Shown piece by piece: positions 5,897 through 15,222 of a stretch of 27,584 bases of DNA. Source of the stretch: a virus; IMG/VR virus record IMGVR_UViG_3300007777_000003, positions 1-27,584 of that record. One strand, 5' to 3'. The notes under the pieces were generated by a model. That model was not told where the DNA came from. It worked only from the letters and a program-made list of their open reading frames with translations, and searched no databases. The position numbers and the translations under genes were made by a program. Positions within the stretch are counted from its first letter, which is position 1, and each line of letters begins with the position of its first letter.

Positions 5897-7166
5897 GTAC
5901 TAGGCTATATGTAGCACCTAGTCCCACACCCCAGAGTACCTTGCCCTTCTCACCGGAGGGCAGGGTTACTTCTTCCGCTACGTTAATCTCCTTAAAGAAC
6001 TTATCCATAGCCTTAACCAACTCAGGTGTCTCCCTCTTAAATGGGTGTACTGGCGACATCTTACTGTTACCTTTCAGTTTATGATTAGCATATACCTGAA
6101 ATGACCTAGCTAATAGCTCAGGGTCAGTGGCCCAATAAGGGTCTGCCGTAGTCTTAGCATCCTTAGCTAGACTTCTCTCATAGTATGACCCATCCTTAAC
6201 CTCATTGCCCAGCGTGTACATAGTCCTTCGGAGATTCATCCAAGCACTACGTAACTCTGGTCGCATATCAGGTAGACTCACCTCAGATAGGTCCTCACTC
6301 ACCATTGAGTCATTACTCAATCTCTCCTTACCAGTCCTAGATACACTCAGTGGCTCTCCAAGACTATTCCTCTGTACTTTATACTTAGGATTGTTCTTAT
6401 GATACATCGCAAACATCTGACCATCGAGTAGATGGAACAGCTCATGTAGGTGTGTTGTAGTATCATCCTTAACCCTAGAGGAAATAGTAGAAGTCCTCTC
6501 CATATACTCACCAAGGGCTGTCCTAGTCCCTACTCCAACTTCATCAAGACTCCCATCCTTACGTTTAGAGAATGTAGGTACGTACTCTTCTGGGTCTAAG
6601 TAAGCAACTCTTAGTTCCCCGTAGTGTGACATAGCCTGAGCATCTAAGCCTGTTACTTCCTCAAACTGCTGGAAGGACTTATCCCATAGACCTAACTCAT
6701 CCTTATCCAACATCAAATCGAAGTCCACATGAGGGTACTTATCTGCTGTCTTCTCCCACATCTTAACTGTCTCTGGTTTACGTGAGTTAGCTACCCTTAG
6801 CTGGTACTGCTGTGAGCGTATGTTAGCACTTAGACTACCATACTCTAATGGGTTACCTGAGAGTAGCTGTTCCTTCACACTCTGACTGAAATCATCCTTA
6901 GCCATATCCAGCTCCATCTGTACATGGGATACTGGGTCGAAGTTCTTGTTAGCAAAGGCTGAAGGCTGCTCCCCCTCATCTACTGCACCCATCATCGACG
7001 GCGTAGCTGGTGCAGGCTCCATACCCCCTGCACTCAACTCATCCATCGCCCCCTTCATAGGTGTGCCTACCTCAATGGGTCCCATAGGTGCCTTAATCGC
7101 AGCACCCTCAGCTACCTCATCGAGACTCTTCCCTGCCATCTTTCCCATCGCACGTAGCGCACCCAT
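5853..7166 (-). CDS. virion-associated protein with HExxH metallopeptidase motif
   Basis: The 437-aa product is last in the late operon; its ATG overlaps the stop of the 762-aa gene (TAATG). Residues 1-70 are Gly/Ala/Pro/Met-rich and probably flexible. H-L-H-E-L-F-H-L-L-D at 239-248 contains the Zn-binding HELFH (241-245). About 105 residues on, D-P-E-L-L-A-R-S-F (348-356) has a Glu in the position of the third gluzincin ligand. The HExxH...(S/D)PxExxARxF pairing matches metallopeptidase-like domains found in large polyvalent phage proteins. Its place after the internal virion proteins suggests it is packaged and injected, or acts in virion maturation. Activity is inferred. The C terminus (K-G-K-V-L-W-G-V-G-L-G) looks like a short hydrophobic strand. 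Confidence 0.72.
   Translation of the reverse strand: MGALRAMGKMAGKSLDEVAEGAAIKAPMGPIEVGTPMKGAMDELSAGGMEPAPATPSMMGAVDEGEQPSAFANKNFDPVSHVQMELDMAKDDFSQSVKEQLLSGNPLEYGSLSANIRSQQYQLRVANSRKPETVKMWEKTADKYPHVDFDLMLDKDELGLWDKSFQQFEEVTGLDAQAMSHYGELRVAYLDPEEYVPTFSKRKDGSLDEVGVGTRTALGEYMERTSTISSRVKDDTTTHLHELFHLLDGQMFAMYHKNNPKYKVQRNSLGEPLSVSRTGKERLSNDSMVSEDLSEVSLPDMRPELRSAWMNLRRTMYTLGNEVKDGSYYERSLAKDAKTTADPYWATDPELLARSFQVYANHKLKGNSKMSPVHPFKRETPELVKAMDKFFKEINVAEEVTLPSGEKGKVLWGVGLGATYSLVPRQQDKQAVSGVEL
5899..5965 (+). terminator. candidate terminator hairpins after the rightward operon
   Basis: Two inverted repeats follow the + strand stop at 5896. ACTAGG/CCTAGT (5899-5922) has an inner CTA/TAG pair. CCTTGCCCT/AGGGCAGG is at 5939-5963 with TTACTTCTT just after. 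Neither has a clean T-tract and both lie in the coding sequence of the convergent gene, so codon constraint could explain them. A stop for early transcription is expected near here, hence the listing. Confidence 0.25.
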
Positions 7167-9454
7167 TAACGTGACCCTCCTGCATACTGATACGTCTTAG
7201 ACTTACTATCCCAATTATAACGTAGCTTATCACTTGATAGGGTGTAGTAAGGGACTTTACCATAGTCATCCCTAGACTCTACTCCATCCACTAGCTCAGT
7301 CAGGTTCTTAGGAACCCCCTTAGACTGTATTGTCATGATACCACCTGCACTATCGTAGACGTAGACATTCCCATCAAGGACTTGGTACTTATTCAAGGCA
7401 CCTGCTGCGTTGTGTGTTATCTGTGCTGCAGCCCTCTCACCTTTACCTTCACCAACTACAAACATCAGTGGGATATTACTACCCTTAACAGTAGAGAACT
7501 CACCCATACCACTACGTACAGTATATGCGATAGCTGCATTCTCTTTATCTACATCTCTTACATACTTCTCATCTAGTAGACCATCAAACAAGATACTATC
7601 ATTAACAGTAGAGGCTACACTCTTAACCCTAGCATGGTCCTGTACACGGAAACCTCTTACCCAAGGGTTAGGGGACCAGTTATTTCTATTCTGTGGCGAG
7701 AGTGCCCGTGTTGGTGTTAGCTTACCGTCAGCACCTACCTCCATAAGAGGGAGCTTACCGAACTGGTCCGATGAACCACGTACCTTACTGATGACCTCCC
7801 CTACTTCCCTCTGTACTGAGTGGGCTACAAGATTACGTACTCTATCATGAGCATCCTTGAACTCCTGCTGCTGTTCTGGTGAAGCTGTACCTAACCACTT
7901 GACTAGGTTATCACTTACCCCCTCACTACCAACAGTCTTGAGTAGTCCCTTGAACTCTGGAGTCTCATACATGTCCTCATTCACTGCAGTCAACTGCTTA
8001 ATGACATCCGTATAGATAGGTGTCAACTCTTCTGGACTTGCTTTAGTCAATGCACCTGTATCTACTGCTGCCTGTAGTAGAGCATTAGTCATGCCAATAG
8101 ATGTAGCTGTTACCTTATTACTTCTATCACCAAACTCTTTACCCTGTCCCTTATAGTACTGAGCAATCTCTGCATCTACTTTAGTAGGGCTCTTCTTACT
8201 GTTGCTGAGGTAGGTAAGTACCTTATCATCTACACTAGCCCTGAACTCCTGATTGAGTTTCCCCTCCATGAACTTAGTAGCTGCTGAACGTGGGTTAGAC
8301 TTACCCATGAGTACTGCAGCACTCCAACTAGGGTACTTCTCCTGCATCCTCAGCTCTGTCATGTGCTTATCAATCTTAACTGATTCACCTGTACGTGTGG
8401 CAATATCGTACTGTGCCAGCATAGCCTTAGTTGAGTCCACTCTAGCCTGTAACCCAGCTAGTGTACGTGTGACTTCTCCATCCTTGAAGTTAGTCCCTAC
8501 ACTTGCAGCCTCTAGTTGTGCCTTCTGTGCCTCAAAGTTAAGTAGGTCACCTTGGGATTTGACTAGCTCTGCCTGTAGTGGTTCAACATTCTCTGAGGGG
8601 ACCTTACCCTGTGCATCAAGGAAGCCACTGAGTGTAGCGAACCGGCCCTGCGTCTCTACTGTGAGCACATCGGACTGTGCCTTAACTGTAGAGAGCCAAG
8701 ACTCTGTCATAATGGAAGACTTCTTAGCCTCAGCCTGTTCTCTGGTCAGCTTACCAATACGCAGCTCCTGCTCCTGCAGTGCTAGTTCAGCCTTATGCTT
8801 ATCTGATGCAGTTTTAGCTGCCTCCTCGATGCTCTGTGTCTTAAGACGTGTACTATAGGAAGTCTCCCACCCTTGCTTAGTTACATCTACGCCCATACGT
8901 ATAGCATCTAGGCGTACATCCCTAGAATCCTGTCGTTCAGCAGCTTCCCTCTGCATACGCAACTTCATGTAGCGTCCACCGGGGTCATACCCAAGTTTAT
9001 CAGCAGAGTACTGCCTAATCTCATCTGCCCAACCGGGTGCCATCTGCTCTACTCTACGAATAGCCTCATCTGCCTTCAGTGCAGCCATCTCCGCATTACC
9101 ACCATGAGATGCCTTCAATGCAGCCATGTCAATAGAGTCCTTACTCTCTGCCTGTAGTTTCTGTACAGATGAAGGGGTGTCAATGAATGGGTTAGAGTCA
9201 CCATCGGCTATCTTCTGACTATCTGTCTTGTTCTCTTGGGTTCTTAAGAACTTATCACCAGCAGCCTTACCTTCCTTGTATGCTTTGTTCTTAAGGTAGG
9301 CCTTGCCTCCAGCCTCAGCAGCCTGACCTAGAGCTGTAATACCTTCAGCTAATCCTGTGTTCAGTACTTTAGTAGTACGTCCCCCTGTGGTAGAGGGAAT
9401 ATCCATAGGATTCTGTACTCCAGTAATCTCTGCTTCAAAAGGTGCCTTAGCCAT
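7166..9454 (-). CDS. internal virion protein, T7 gp15-like (762 aa)
   Basis: The length is close to T7 gp15 (747 aa) and the position between other internal core proteins fits. Residues 1-110 are Gly/Ala/Lys-rich; about 110-340 is charged and helical with long coiled-coil-like stretches (A-E-L-A-L-Q-E-Q-E-L-R-I...). The C-terminal 150 residues look globular and beta-rich. Such proteins form the core on the portal and are ejected to build a channel for DNA entry. The ATG follows the upstream stop by one base. Dyad copies 4 and 5 lie inside. Assignment is by size, composition and context, not by a catalytic motif. Confidence 0.7.
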   Translation of the reverse strand: MAKAPFEAEITGVQNPMDIPSTTGGRTTKVLNTGLAEGITALGQAAEAGGKAYLKNKAYKEGKAAGDKFLRTQENKTDSQKIADGDSNPFIDTPSSVQKLQAESKDSIDMAALKASHGGNAEMAALKADEAIRRVEQMAPGWADEIRQYSADKLGYDPGGRYMKLRMQREAAERQDSRDVRLDAIRMGVDVTKQGWETSYSTRLKTQSIEEAAKTASDKHKAELALQEQELRIGKLTREQAEAKKSSIMTESWLSTVKAQSDVLTVETQGRFATLSGFLDAQGKVPSENVEPLQAELVKSQGDLLNFEAQKAQLEAASVGTNFKDGEVTRTLAGLQARVDSTKAMLAQYDIATRTGESVKIDKHMTELRMQEKYPSWSAAVLMGKSNPRSAATKFMEGKLNQEFRASVDDKVLTYLSNSKKSPTKVDAEIAQYYKGQGKEFGDRSNKVTATSIGMTNALLQAAVDTGALTKASPEELTPIYTDVIKQLTAVNEDMYETPEFKGLLKTVGSEGVSDNLVKWLGTASPEQQQEFKDAHDRVRNLVAHSVQREVGEVISKVRGSSDQFGKLPLMEVGADGKLTPTRALSPQNRNNWSPNPWVRGFRVQDHARVKSVASTVNDSILFDGLLDEKYVRDVDKENAAIAYTVRSGMGEFSTVKGSNIPLMFVVGEGKGERAAAQITHNAAGALNKYQVLDGNVYVYDSAGGIMTIQSKGVPKNLTELVDGVESRDDYGKVPYYTLSSDKLRYNWDSKSKTYQYAGGSR
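7304..7315. repeat. dispersed dyad copy 4 (GTTCTTAGGAAC; minus GTTCCTAAGAAC)
   Basis: Context on the minus strand GGGGGTTCCTAAGAACCTG, in frame as V-P-K-N in the 762-aa protein. Spaced 1854 bp from copy 3. Confidence 0.8.
9240..9251. repeat. dispersed dyad copy 5 (GTTCTTAAGAAC, perfect palindrome)
   Basis: Context CTTGGGTTCTTAAGAACTTAT near the 5' end of the 762-aa gene, in a codon phase different from copies 2-4 (peptide K-F-L-R-T). A 9-of-12 partial match follows at 9287 (GTTCTTAAGGTA). Spaced 1936 bp from copy 4. Confidence 0.8.
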
Positions 9455-9455
9455 A

Positions 9456-12400
9456 TTATTTATCCCCTAACAGGTTCATAAGTTTATTGTTATCGTACAT
9501 CTCATCGAGTAGTACTTCTAAATCTTTCTTCTGTGTCTCATTAAGTCTAGGGTCCTGTAGCATCTGCTGCATAGTCCTATCCTTATCAGGTGTAATCTGA
9601 AATGCACCATCAAAGTACTGTGCCATAGCATCATTCTCTACGGACACTCCTTTAAAGTACTTCTCAAAGCTCCTACGTACAATCTCTCTGGCCTTGTGTG
9701 GTAGGTCAGTGAGTACTGCTTGGAAGTGCTCCTCTATCTCGAACCACATCTTAGGTGGGATGTCTCCGTACTCGTTCAAGGACTTAAAGGCCTTATCGTT
9801 GAAGTGCTGAGCCAAGTGTTTGCCCATATCCTGATAATCCCTGAAGTCCTCTCCTGACTGCATACGTAACTCAATAGCAGCCAGCTCCTTACGTGACATA
9901 AATCCAGATACTCCTAACATAACAGCCTCAGATGCAGTAATCTGTGCGTCTGGGGTCAGTGTACTCTTACTGATGTGACGTAGTAGGTTGTGTGCCATGA
10001 TGCCGCGCTGAGCATTGCCTACAATAGGGAGTGCGGTCAGGAATCTAGTAACTGTAGTCCGAGCAGCCTCTTCAGTACTCACATCAGGAGACCTCCAAGC
10101 CTCTGCTGCGAACTTATAGGCGTTGATGTAGGCTGAGAAGGTGTAACCTGAGATACCAGTAGCCAGTCCACCGATAGTACCTTCCTTACTGAACGCATCA
10201 ACAATCAAACCAGCACCATTGAGGGGTGACATAGCACCACTGAAGTCAATAGCTGACTTATTGCCACTAGCATCCAAGCCGCCTAGTGCTGTAGCTGCTT
10301 CATTAAGGTAGTAGTCCACTAGACCATGTTCAATCTTATCCCTAGTATCCTGCTCAATACGTATATCCAACTCCTGAGCTACCTTATCCCATAGCCCACC
10401 TGCAAATACACCACCAGTGCCCCATGCTAAGGCCAAGCCACCAAACATACGTGCCCTCTCTGCCTTAGTGAATGCCTGTGATGAGGTAACAGCTAACCAA
10501 GACTTCAACTGGAAGGCCCAGAACTGTGTAGCAGTAGCCAGTATCCCTCTCTGGAACTTAAAGCTGCCCATCTTGTTTGCGTTGAGTGTCCACTGACGGG
10601 TCTTAGCTGCCCATTCAGCAGCGATGTCAGTATTACCTACCCACTTCACACCTCTGTTCTCCTCCTTCCAGATATTGTGTACCATCAACCAAGATACGGT
10701 AAGGTTATGTGCCTCACCTGCTTGGAAGCCTGCCTTCTGTGCTACGTTCATCGGTGCTTTAGCTACATTACCTGCGGCCTGCCCCAACCTAGCCATACCT
10801 GTCTCATATTTACGACTACCACGGAACATATCAGTAGCCTGAAGCATAGCATGATTCGTCAAAGATTGCAATAGGCCACTCTCATGCAGTGCAGCGGACA
10901 TAGCCCTGAACTCCTCCTTACTGACACCAGCAGCGATGGATGCAGCCTTCTCAATACGGTCAGCATGTTTAGAGTTACGTGCTAAGTAGGCTGTATGGAA
11001 TGCGAATGCCTGTCCAAGTGCCTTAGATGCCTGTATTGGATGGGCACCTGCTAGCATGAGGAACTGTGTACCCTGCAGGAGTATCTGTTTCCCGGGATTC
11101 ATGGCAATGAAGGTAGCGTAGGTAGCTGAACGTGCCACCTGAGCCAGTGAGAAACCACTACGGTTCCATGTTACCTTAGATGCGTACTTACCCAGCTTAC
11201 CTTTATCCTCCAACCAGTTAGATAGTTTAATCATATTAGAACGAACTACCTTATCACTGAAAGCAGGGACACCCTTGTACAATTCAAGGATACCCTGTGC
11301 TTCCTGTGCCTCCATAGAAGCACCTTCTCTTAGTCTGCCTGTGTTAGGGTCAATCTCATCAGAGAACTCCTTAGTGAAGCGTGCCTCAAGGTTAGCTATG
11401 ATGTCACCATGTGAGGCTAAGTAGGATACACTGTCAATGTCCTTCTCCATAGAGGTCATGATGTCCTCTACGTTTGCCTTATCCTCCATAGCAGCACCTT
11501 TGAGCTGGTCACCACGCTTAGCTGTGAAGAGTCTACCACCTGATTTCAGTGCCTCAATCTCACCTGCGTCAGTGAGTCCAGCACTCCTATCCAATGCAGG
11601 TTCTTTGAGTGTGAGTTCACCACTATCAATCCTAGCCTGAGTCTCTGAATCAAACTTATGTGCTAGTGCCTCCTCCCTTGTGCTATATGCTGCCACTGTC
11701 TGAGTGTGTACATCTGCAGAACCTTTATAGCGTACTGGTGAGGTGGTCTTAACGAACCACTTCTCTTTGTAGAACCTATGAATGTAGCCCTCACGATAGT
11801 TAAGGACTCGTGGAGGTAGCTCTTTCATGTGCTTACCGTTACGCACTAGCATGTGGTCAACCCTAGTACTACCGATAACCTCGGATGAGTGGAGGCGTGC
11901 TAGGTGACCACCCTTAACATAGACATCATCTATGAGTTCCTGTGTTGCTTCTACTACTTTACCGCTAACAGGGTCCAACATACTGTGGACTTCTGAGGGT
12001 GTAGGCTTACGCTGTGTAAGTGGACGTGCAATGTGACGACTCCCACCTTTACCTATCTGATAATCCTTATAGCCAAGCCTATCCAACTCTCTGCGTAGCT
12101 CTGTATTCTGGATGCTATCAGTCAGGTCCATGAGACTACGTGCAGTGAAGTACCCCTCCACTTCTTTATCAGTAATATCTGGGTACTTATGGATGAGTTC
12201 ATCTAAGGTGTAGTTCTTACCGATACTTACCTTCTCTCCCTCTGCGTTACGGACTACGTGCTTACTCCCTTCCTCCAGCATATTCAAGACTCGGCCCTTA
12301 GACTCATGCTTCAGGTCAACGAAAGCCTTAGCATGGTCCCTGAGCTTACCTCTAGTAGCGAAGCGTGTATCCTCAGATACGTTGAGCATGTCCATGATGT

Positions 12401-14273
12401 GCATGTTAAGCTTATTACCGTTATCTTTCAACCATGAAGTGAAGTAACCAGTACCTTTCATCCAAGCACCTGTCCTAAAGAAGGGTTCATCTAGGATGTC
12501 CTTGACTACATCGTACTCATGGGTCTTATCGTACTTGATATAGAACTCTGGTGTGGTCATATCTGCGTACTTAACATCACCATCAATAGGATGGAAGTCG
12601 CCTGTTGCAGCATCCCTAAGGATTACCTCAGCGAAAGGTTCTTGGGAACCCCCTAACTTTTTCCTAGCACCTAGTGCATCTATGTATGTAGGGAAGCCAC
12701 CCTCATTTGCACCGTAGACTACGGAGACATCCACTGATTTAGAGTCGCCTGCAATACCTTTGGTATCCTTTGGTGAGGTGAACTTGAACTCATGCACCTT
12801 GACACTATCACCAGTGTTACGGAGTGCAGACTCGATACCTACCTGAGCTGCCCTGCGTTCTGCTGGTGTCAGTACGATAGCCTTAGACCTAGTATCAGAC
12901 AAGATAGCAGCTTCGTTATCAGCCAACTTCTGTAGGTTCTCAAGGAGTTTAGGGCGTGAGCCAATAGCTGTCAGGTCAACTGCAGCATCTTCCTTAGGTC
13001 CTGTATTTAGGATTTGGATAGCATCCTGTACTAGGTCCATCTCCTCCTCTTTACCTGCAATCAACTCTGCTGTCTTAGCATCAGCTACCTTACCGTGTCT
13101 GCCTAGCTGTGCTTCGGCCTGTGTGATGACGGACTCTGTACGCTTACCCAACATCTTAGCTGCGGCAGATGTGGCATTAGAGGACTTAAGCATCTGCTTA
13201 ACCATCTTGATAGGCTTAGTCACTACCGACAATAGGCCTGAAGTTGCTGCATCTGTAACGCTCAGTGTATTATCTACGATACGGTCACCTGTACCATAGT
13301 CCAGTAAGGAGTCCCTAATCTCAGCGGCTAGGAAGAAGTTAGTATCCCCAACCACACCACTGTTCTGCTCAATGAACTGGTCGATACGTGCAATAGAAGC
13401 ATCCTGCTCTTCAGGACTGAGCTTACGGAATGCTGTTACCATATCATCCTTAGCCTCACCTGCAAGCAGTGGGCCGTAGAGGTAGGCCATAGGGTTGCCA
13501 GCCTCACCTTCTTTACGCACAACCTCAGAAGCCTGACGCATCTTATTGCCCCAAGTCAACGGCAACACAGCACCTACAAAGTCCAGTGTTAGGTCCCACA
13601 TGTCCTTACTTTCCCACATCTCGCGTGTGCCTTTATCGAGCATCTGCTGCTGCTTGATTGCATGTAGCTGACCTTCGAGCATAGATGTAGAACCACTAAC
13701 GTAGTCCTCCTGCATGGTCTGCACCATCTGATTCATCTGTGTGTCTGCCTCACGCAGCCAAGGGTGATTCAATGCGCCTGCCTTGTCCTCAACAGCAGGG
13801 TTATTGATTACATCCTGTACAACAACCTCCTGTTTCTTAGCTACGTATGCCTGCTGTGCCTGCTGTGCTAGGATTTGTGCCCCTTCACGGGATAGGATAC
13901 CAGCCACCAAACCCCTAGCCTTCTCAGTGTCTCCACCTGCAACGGTAAGGGCATCTGCTTCTATCTGCATCTTCTCTGGTGTACTGAGCGGTGCCTCTAC
14001 TTCCTCCTTAAGTACAGTATCAGCCCATGTTTCCTCCTCACCATCAGTAGGCCAAGTGGTAGTGTCCTCACCATATCGCATAGTGTTAGCAATATTCAAG
14101 GCATCCTCAGACGTAGGGTCGGATGAGAAAGCTGCTACACTTGGGGACTTAACAATGTCCTCCTGTACAGTGCGTTGACTAACCTGTGCTGACTGTGTTA
14201 CACCAACAGGTTCCTGTGTGACTCTGATTTCTTCACCAACTGTACCAGCTAACTCATCTTCACGTAATGCCAT
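9456..14273 (-). CDS. very large internal virion / DNA-ejection protein (1605 aa)
   Basis: The largest gene in the window. Its position after the gp14-like gene and its size suggest the role of T7 gp16 (1318 aa). Residues 1-200 are acidic and Gln-rich. The middle is charged and mostly helical. About residues 1050-1100 (I-A-M-N-P-G-K-Q-I-L-L-Q-G-T-Q-F) and 1265-1290 (G-G-L-A-L-A-W-G-T-G-G-V-F-A-G-G) are hydrophobic and could enter the host membrane at ejection. I see no lytic transglycosylase signature (E-S-S/T...G-L-M-Q) like that at the N terminus of T7 gp16. Start ATG is preceded by AGGGG. Dyad copy 6 lies inside. Function inferred from context. Confidence 0.72.
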   Translation of the reverse strand: MALREDELAGTVGEEIRVTQEPVGVTQSAQVSQRTVQEDIVKSPSVAAFSSDPTSEDALNIANTMRYGEDTTTWPTDGEEETWADTVLKEEVEAPLSTPEKMQIEADALTVAGGDTEKARGLVAGILSREGAQILAQQAQQAYVAKKQEVVVQDVINNPAVEDKAGALNHPWLREADTQMNQMVQTMQEDYVSGSTSMLEGQLHAIKQQQMLDKGTREMWESKDMWDLTLDFVGAVLPLTWGNKMRQASEVVRKEGEAGNPMAYLYGPLLAGEAKDDMVTAFRKLSPEEQDASIARIDQFIEQNSGVVGDTNFFLAAEIRDSLLDYGTGDRIVDNTLSVTDAATSGLLSVVTKPIKMVKQMLKSSNATSAAAKMLGKRTESVITQAEAQLGRHGKVADAKTAELIAGKEEEMDLVQDAIQILNTGPKEDAAVDLTAIGSRPKLLENLQKLADNEAAILSDTRSKAIVLTPAERRAAQVGIESALRNTGDSVKVHEFKFTSPKDTKGIAGDSKSVDVSVVYGANEGGFPTYIDALGARKKLGGSQEPFAEVILRDAATGDFHPIDGDVKYADMTTPEFYIKYDKTHEYDVVKDILDEPFFRTGAWMKGTGYFTSWLKDNGNKLNMHIMDMLNVSEDTRFATRGKLRDHAKAFVDLKHESKGRVLNMLEEGSKHVVRNAEGEKVSIGKNYTLDELIHKYPDITDKEVEGYFTARSLMDLTDSIQNTELRRELDRLGYKDYQIGKGGSRHIARPLTQRKPTPSEVHSMLDPVSGKVVEATQELIDDVYVKGGHLARLHSSEVIGSTRVDHMLVRNGKHMKELPPRVLNYREGYIHRFYKEKWFVKTTSPVRYKGSADVHTQTVAAYSTREEALAHKFDSETQARIDSGELTLKEPALDRSAGLTDAGEIEALKSGGRLFTAKRGDQLKGAAMEDKANVEDIMTSMEKDIDSVSYLASHGDIIANLEARFTKEFSDEIDPNTGRLREGASMEAQEAQGILELYKGVPAFSDKVVRSNMIKLSNWLEDKGKLGKYASKVTWNRSGFSLAQVARSATYATFIAMNPGKQILLQGTQFLMLAGAHPIQASKALGQAFAFHTAYLARNSKHADRIEKAASIAAGVSKEEFRAMSAALHESGLLQSLTNHAMLQATDMFRGSRKYETGMARLGQAAGNVAKAPMNVAQKAGFQAGEAHNLTVSWLMVHNIWKEENRGVKWVGNTDIAAEWAAKTRQWTLNANKMGSFKFQRGILATATQFWAFQLKSWLAVTSSQAFTKAERARMFGGLALAWGTGGVFAGGLWDKVAQELDIRIEQDTRDKIEHGLVDYYLNEAATALGGLDASGNKSAIDFSGAMSPLNGAGLIVDAFSKEGTIGGLATGISGYTFSAYINAYKFAAEAWRSPDVSTEEAARTTVTRFLTALPIVGNAQRGIMAHNLLRHISKSTLTPDAQITASEAVMLGVSGFMSRKELAAIELRMQSGEDFRDYQDMGKHLAQHFNDKAFKSLNEYGDIPPKMWFEIEEHFQAVLTDLPHKAREIVRRSFEKYFKGVSVENDAMAQYFDGAFQITPDKDRTMQQMLQDPRLNETQKKDLEVLLDEMYDNNKLMNLLGDK
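12638..12649. repeat. dispersed dyad copy 6 (GTTCTTGGGAAC; minus GTTCCCAAGAAC)
   Basis: Context on the minus strand GGGGGTTCCCAAGAACCT, in the 1605-aa gene, in a codon phase giving G-S-Q-E-P. Spaced 3398 bp from copy 5. Confidence 0.8.
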
Positions 14274-14315
14274 TATATTACTACCCCTTATTATTGTCTC
14301 TACTTACTACCACTA

Positions 14316-14780
14316 TTAGCCTGCGGCGTACATTTGCTTACCTACACCAGCCACTGCCTGACCTGTAGCCCCCTGCTGCTGCCAAGAGACTGCGCTATTT
14401 CCGGCCATAGTTGCTTGTGATAGGAGTGTATTCCTTTCACGCATAGTCCCTATCTGCTGGTTCTGGAAGCCTATGTTAGCACCTGCTTGAACGAATGGAG
14501 AAGATGCGGCTGCACTAGCTGATGTACTTGTAGCAGAGCCTTGGTTTACAGCCATCTGTCTAGTATTAGCGGAGGACTGTCGTGCCCTACGGATAGCCTG
14601 TAGCTGGTTCTGTCGATTAGTATTCTCAGCTATTGCTTGGTCCTTCGCACGGGCCTGCTGTGTCAGTGTATTCTGCTGTTCCTGTGCTTTAGCCGCCCGC
14701 TGTCCAGAATACACTGAGTACGCTGTGCCTGCTACCGCTACTCCTATACCTATAATAGCTAGTGTTGTTAAAGCTGCCAT
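14316..14780 (-). CDS. internal virion protein, T7 gp14-like (154 aa)
   Basis: A hydrophobic N-terminal segment (A-L-T-T-L-A-I-I-G-I-G-V-A-V-A-G-T-A-Y) is followed by a Gln/Ala/Arg-rich helical region (A-A-K-A-Q-E-Q-Q-N) and a Ser/Ala/Gly-rich tail. This matches the usual make-up of gp14-type proteins (T7: 196 aa), which are ejected and insert in the outer membrane. The ATG is 1 nt after the GNAT stop with AAGGAGG well placed. It lies directly upstream of the 1605-aa core gene. Family call from composition and synteny. Confidence 0.72.
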   Translation of the reverse strand: MAALTTLAIIGIGVAVAGTAYSVYSGQRAAKAQEQQNTLTQQARAKDQAIAENTNRQNQLQAIRRARQSSANTRQMAVNQGSATSTSASAAASSPFVQAGANIGFQNQQIGTMRERNTLLSQATMAGNSAVSWQQQGATGQAVAGVGKQMYAAG

Positions 14781-14781
14781 A

Positions 14782-15222
14782 TTAAAATACCTCCTTCGTG
14801 TATGTTGTCTCCATTAGAGTCATCCCATACCTCTTTTCAAACACTCTCCCAAGTGACGGCGTTAGCCTTGTGTGACACATCGTAACCGTACTGTATTTCT
14901 TTCCTTTCTCAGTAAAGGCCTTAACTAGGTGATGCATGGCCCTACTCTTACGGTGTCGTTTGTCTACCCATAAGAAGAGTTCAGATAGTACGATATAGTC
15001 TGGGTCGAATATATTAGGGGCAGCGTACCCACCCACGGCACCTAGCCTATCCCCATTCTCTGTAGCTATAAGGACTATACCATTCTCTAACATATCCAAG
15101 AGTAACTGTGCTATGTGTCCTGCCTTATATTTTATATCCAGTGGGTGATACTCTAGGAACTGCTCAGCCTGTCCCAGCATCCAAGGTAGGTCGAGTTCTG
15201 TTGCCTTACGTACTGTAATCAT
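14782..15222 (-). CDS. GNAT-family N-acetyltransferase
   Basis: The 146-aa product starts M-I-T-V-R-K-A-T-E-L-D-L-P-W-M, a typical GNAT beta1-alpha1 opening. The acetyl-CoA-binding strand and loop are seen as L-S-E-L-F-L-W-V followed by R-H-R-K-S-R-A-M (about 80-98), a variant of R/Q-x-x-G-x-G/A. It would acetylate an amine on protein or small-molecule substrate. It sits where T7 has gene 13, between tail tubular B and the internal virion genes; GNAT genes in this slot are common in marine podoviruses as I recall. It overlaps the tubular B stop by 4 nt. Substrate unknown. Confidence 0.82.
   Translation of the reverse strand: MITVRKATELDLPWMLGQAEQFLEYHPLDIKYKAGHIAQLLLDMLENGIVLIATENGDRLGAVGGYAAPNIFDPDYIVLSELFLWVDKRHRKSRAMHHLVKAFTEKGKKYSTVTMCHTRLTPSLGRVFEKRYGMTLMETTYTKEVF

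Noticed and set aside
7410-7850. Long plus-strand open frames antisense to the late operon (also 8253-8858, 16606-17124, 21861-22241 and others)
   Set aside because: They are Ser/Leu/Thr-rich shadows of well-supported minus-strand genes, with no SD or recognisable domain.
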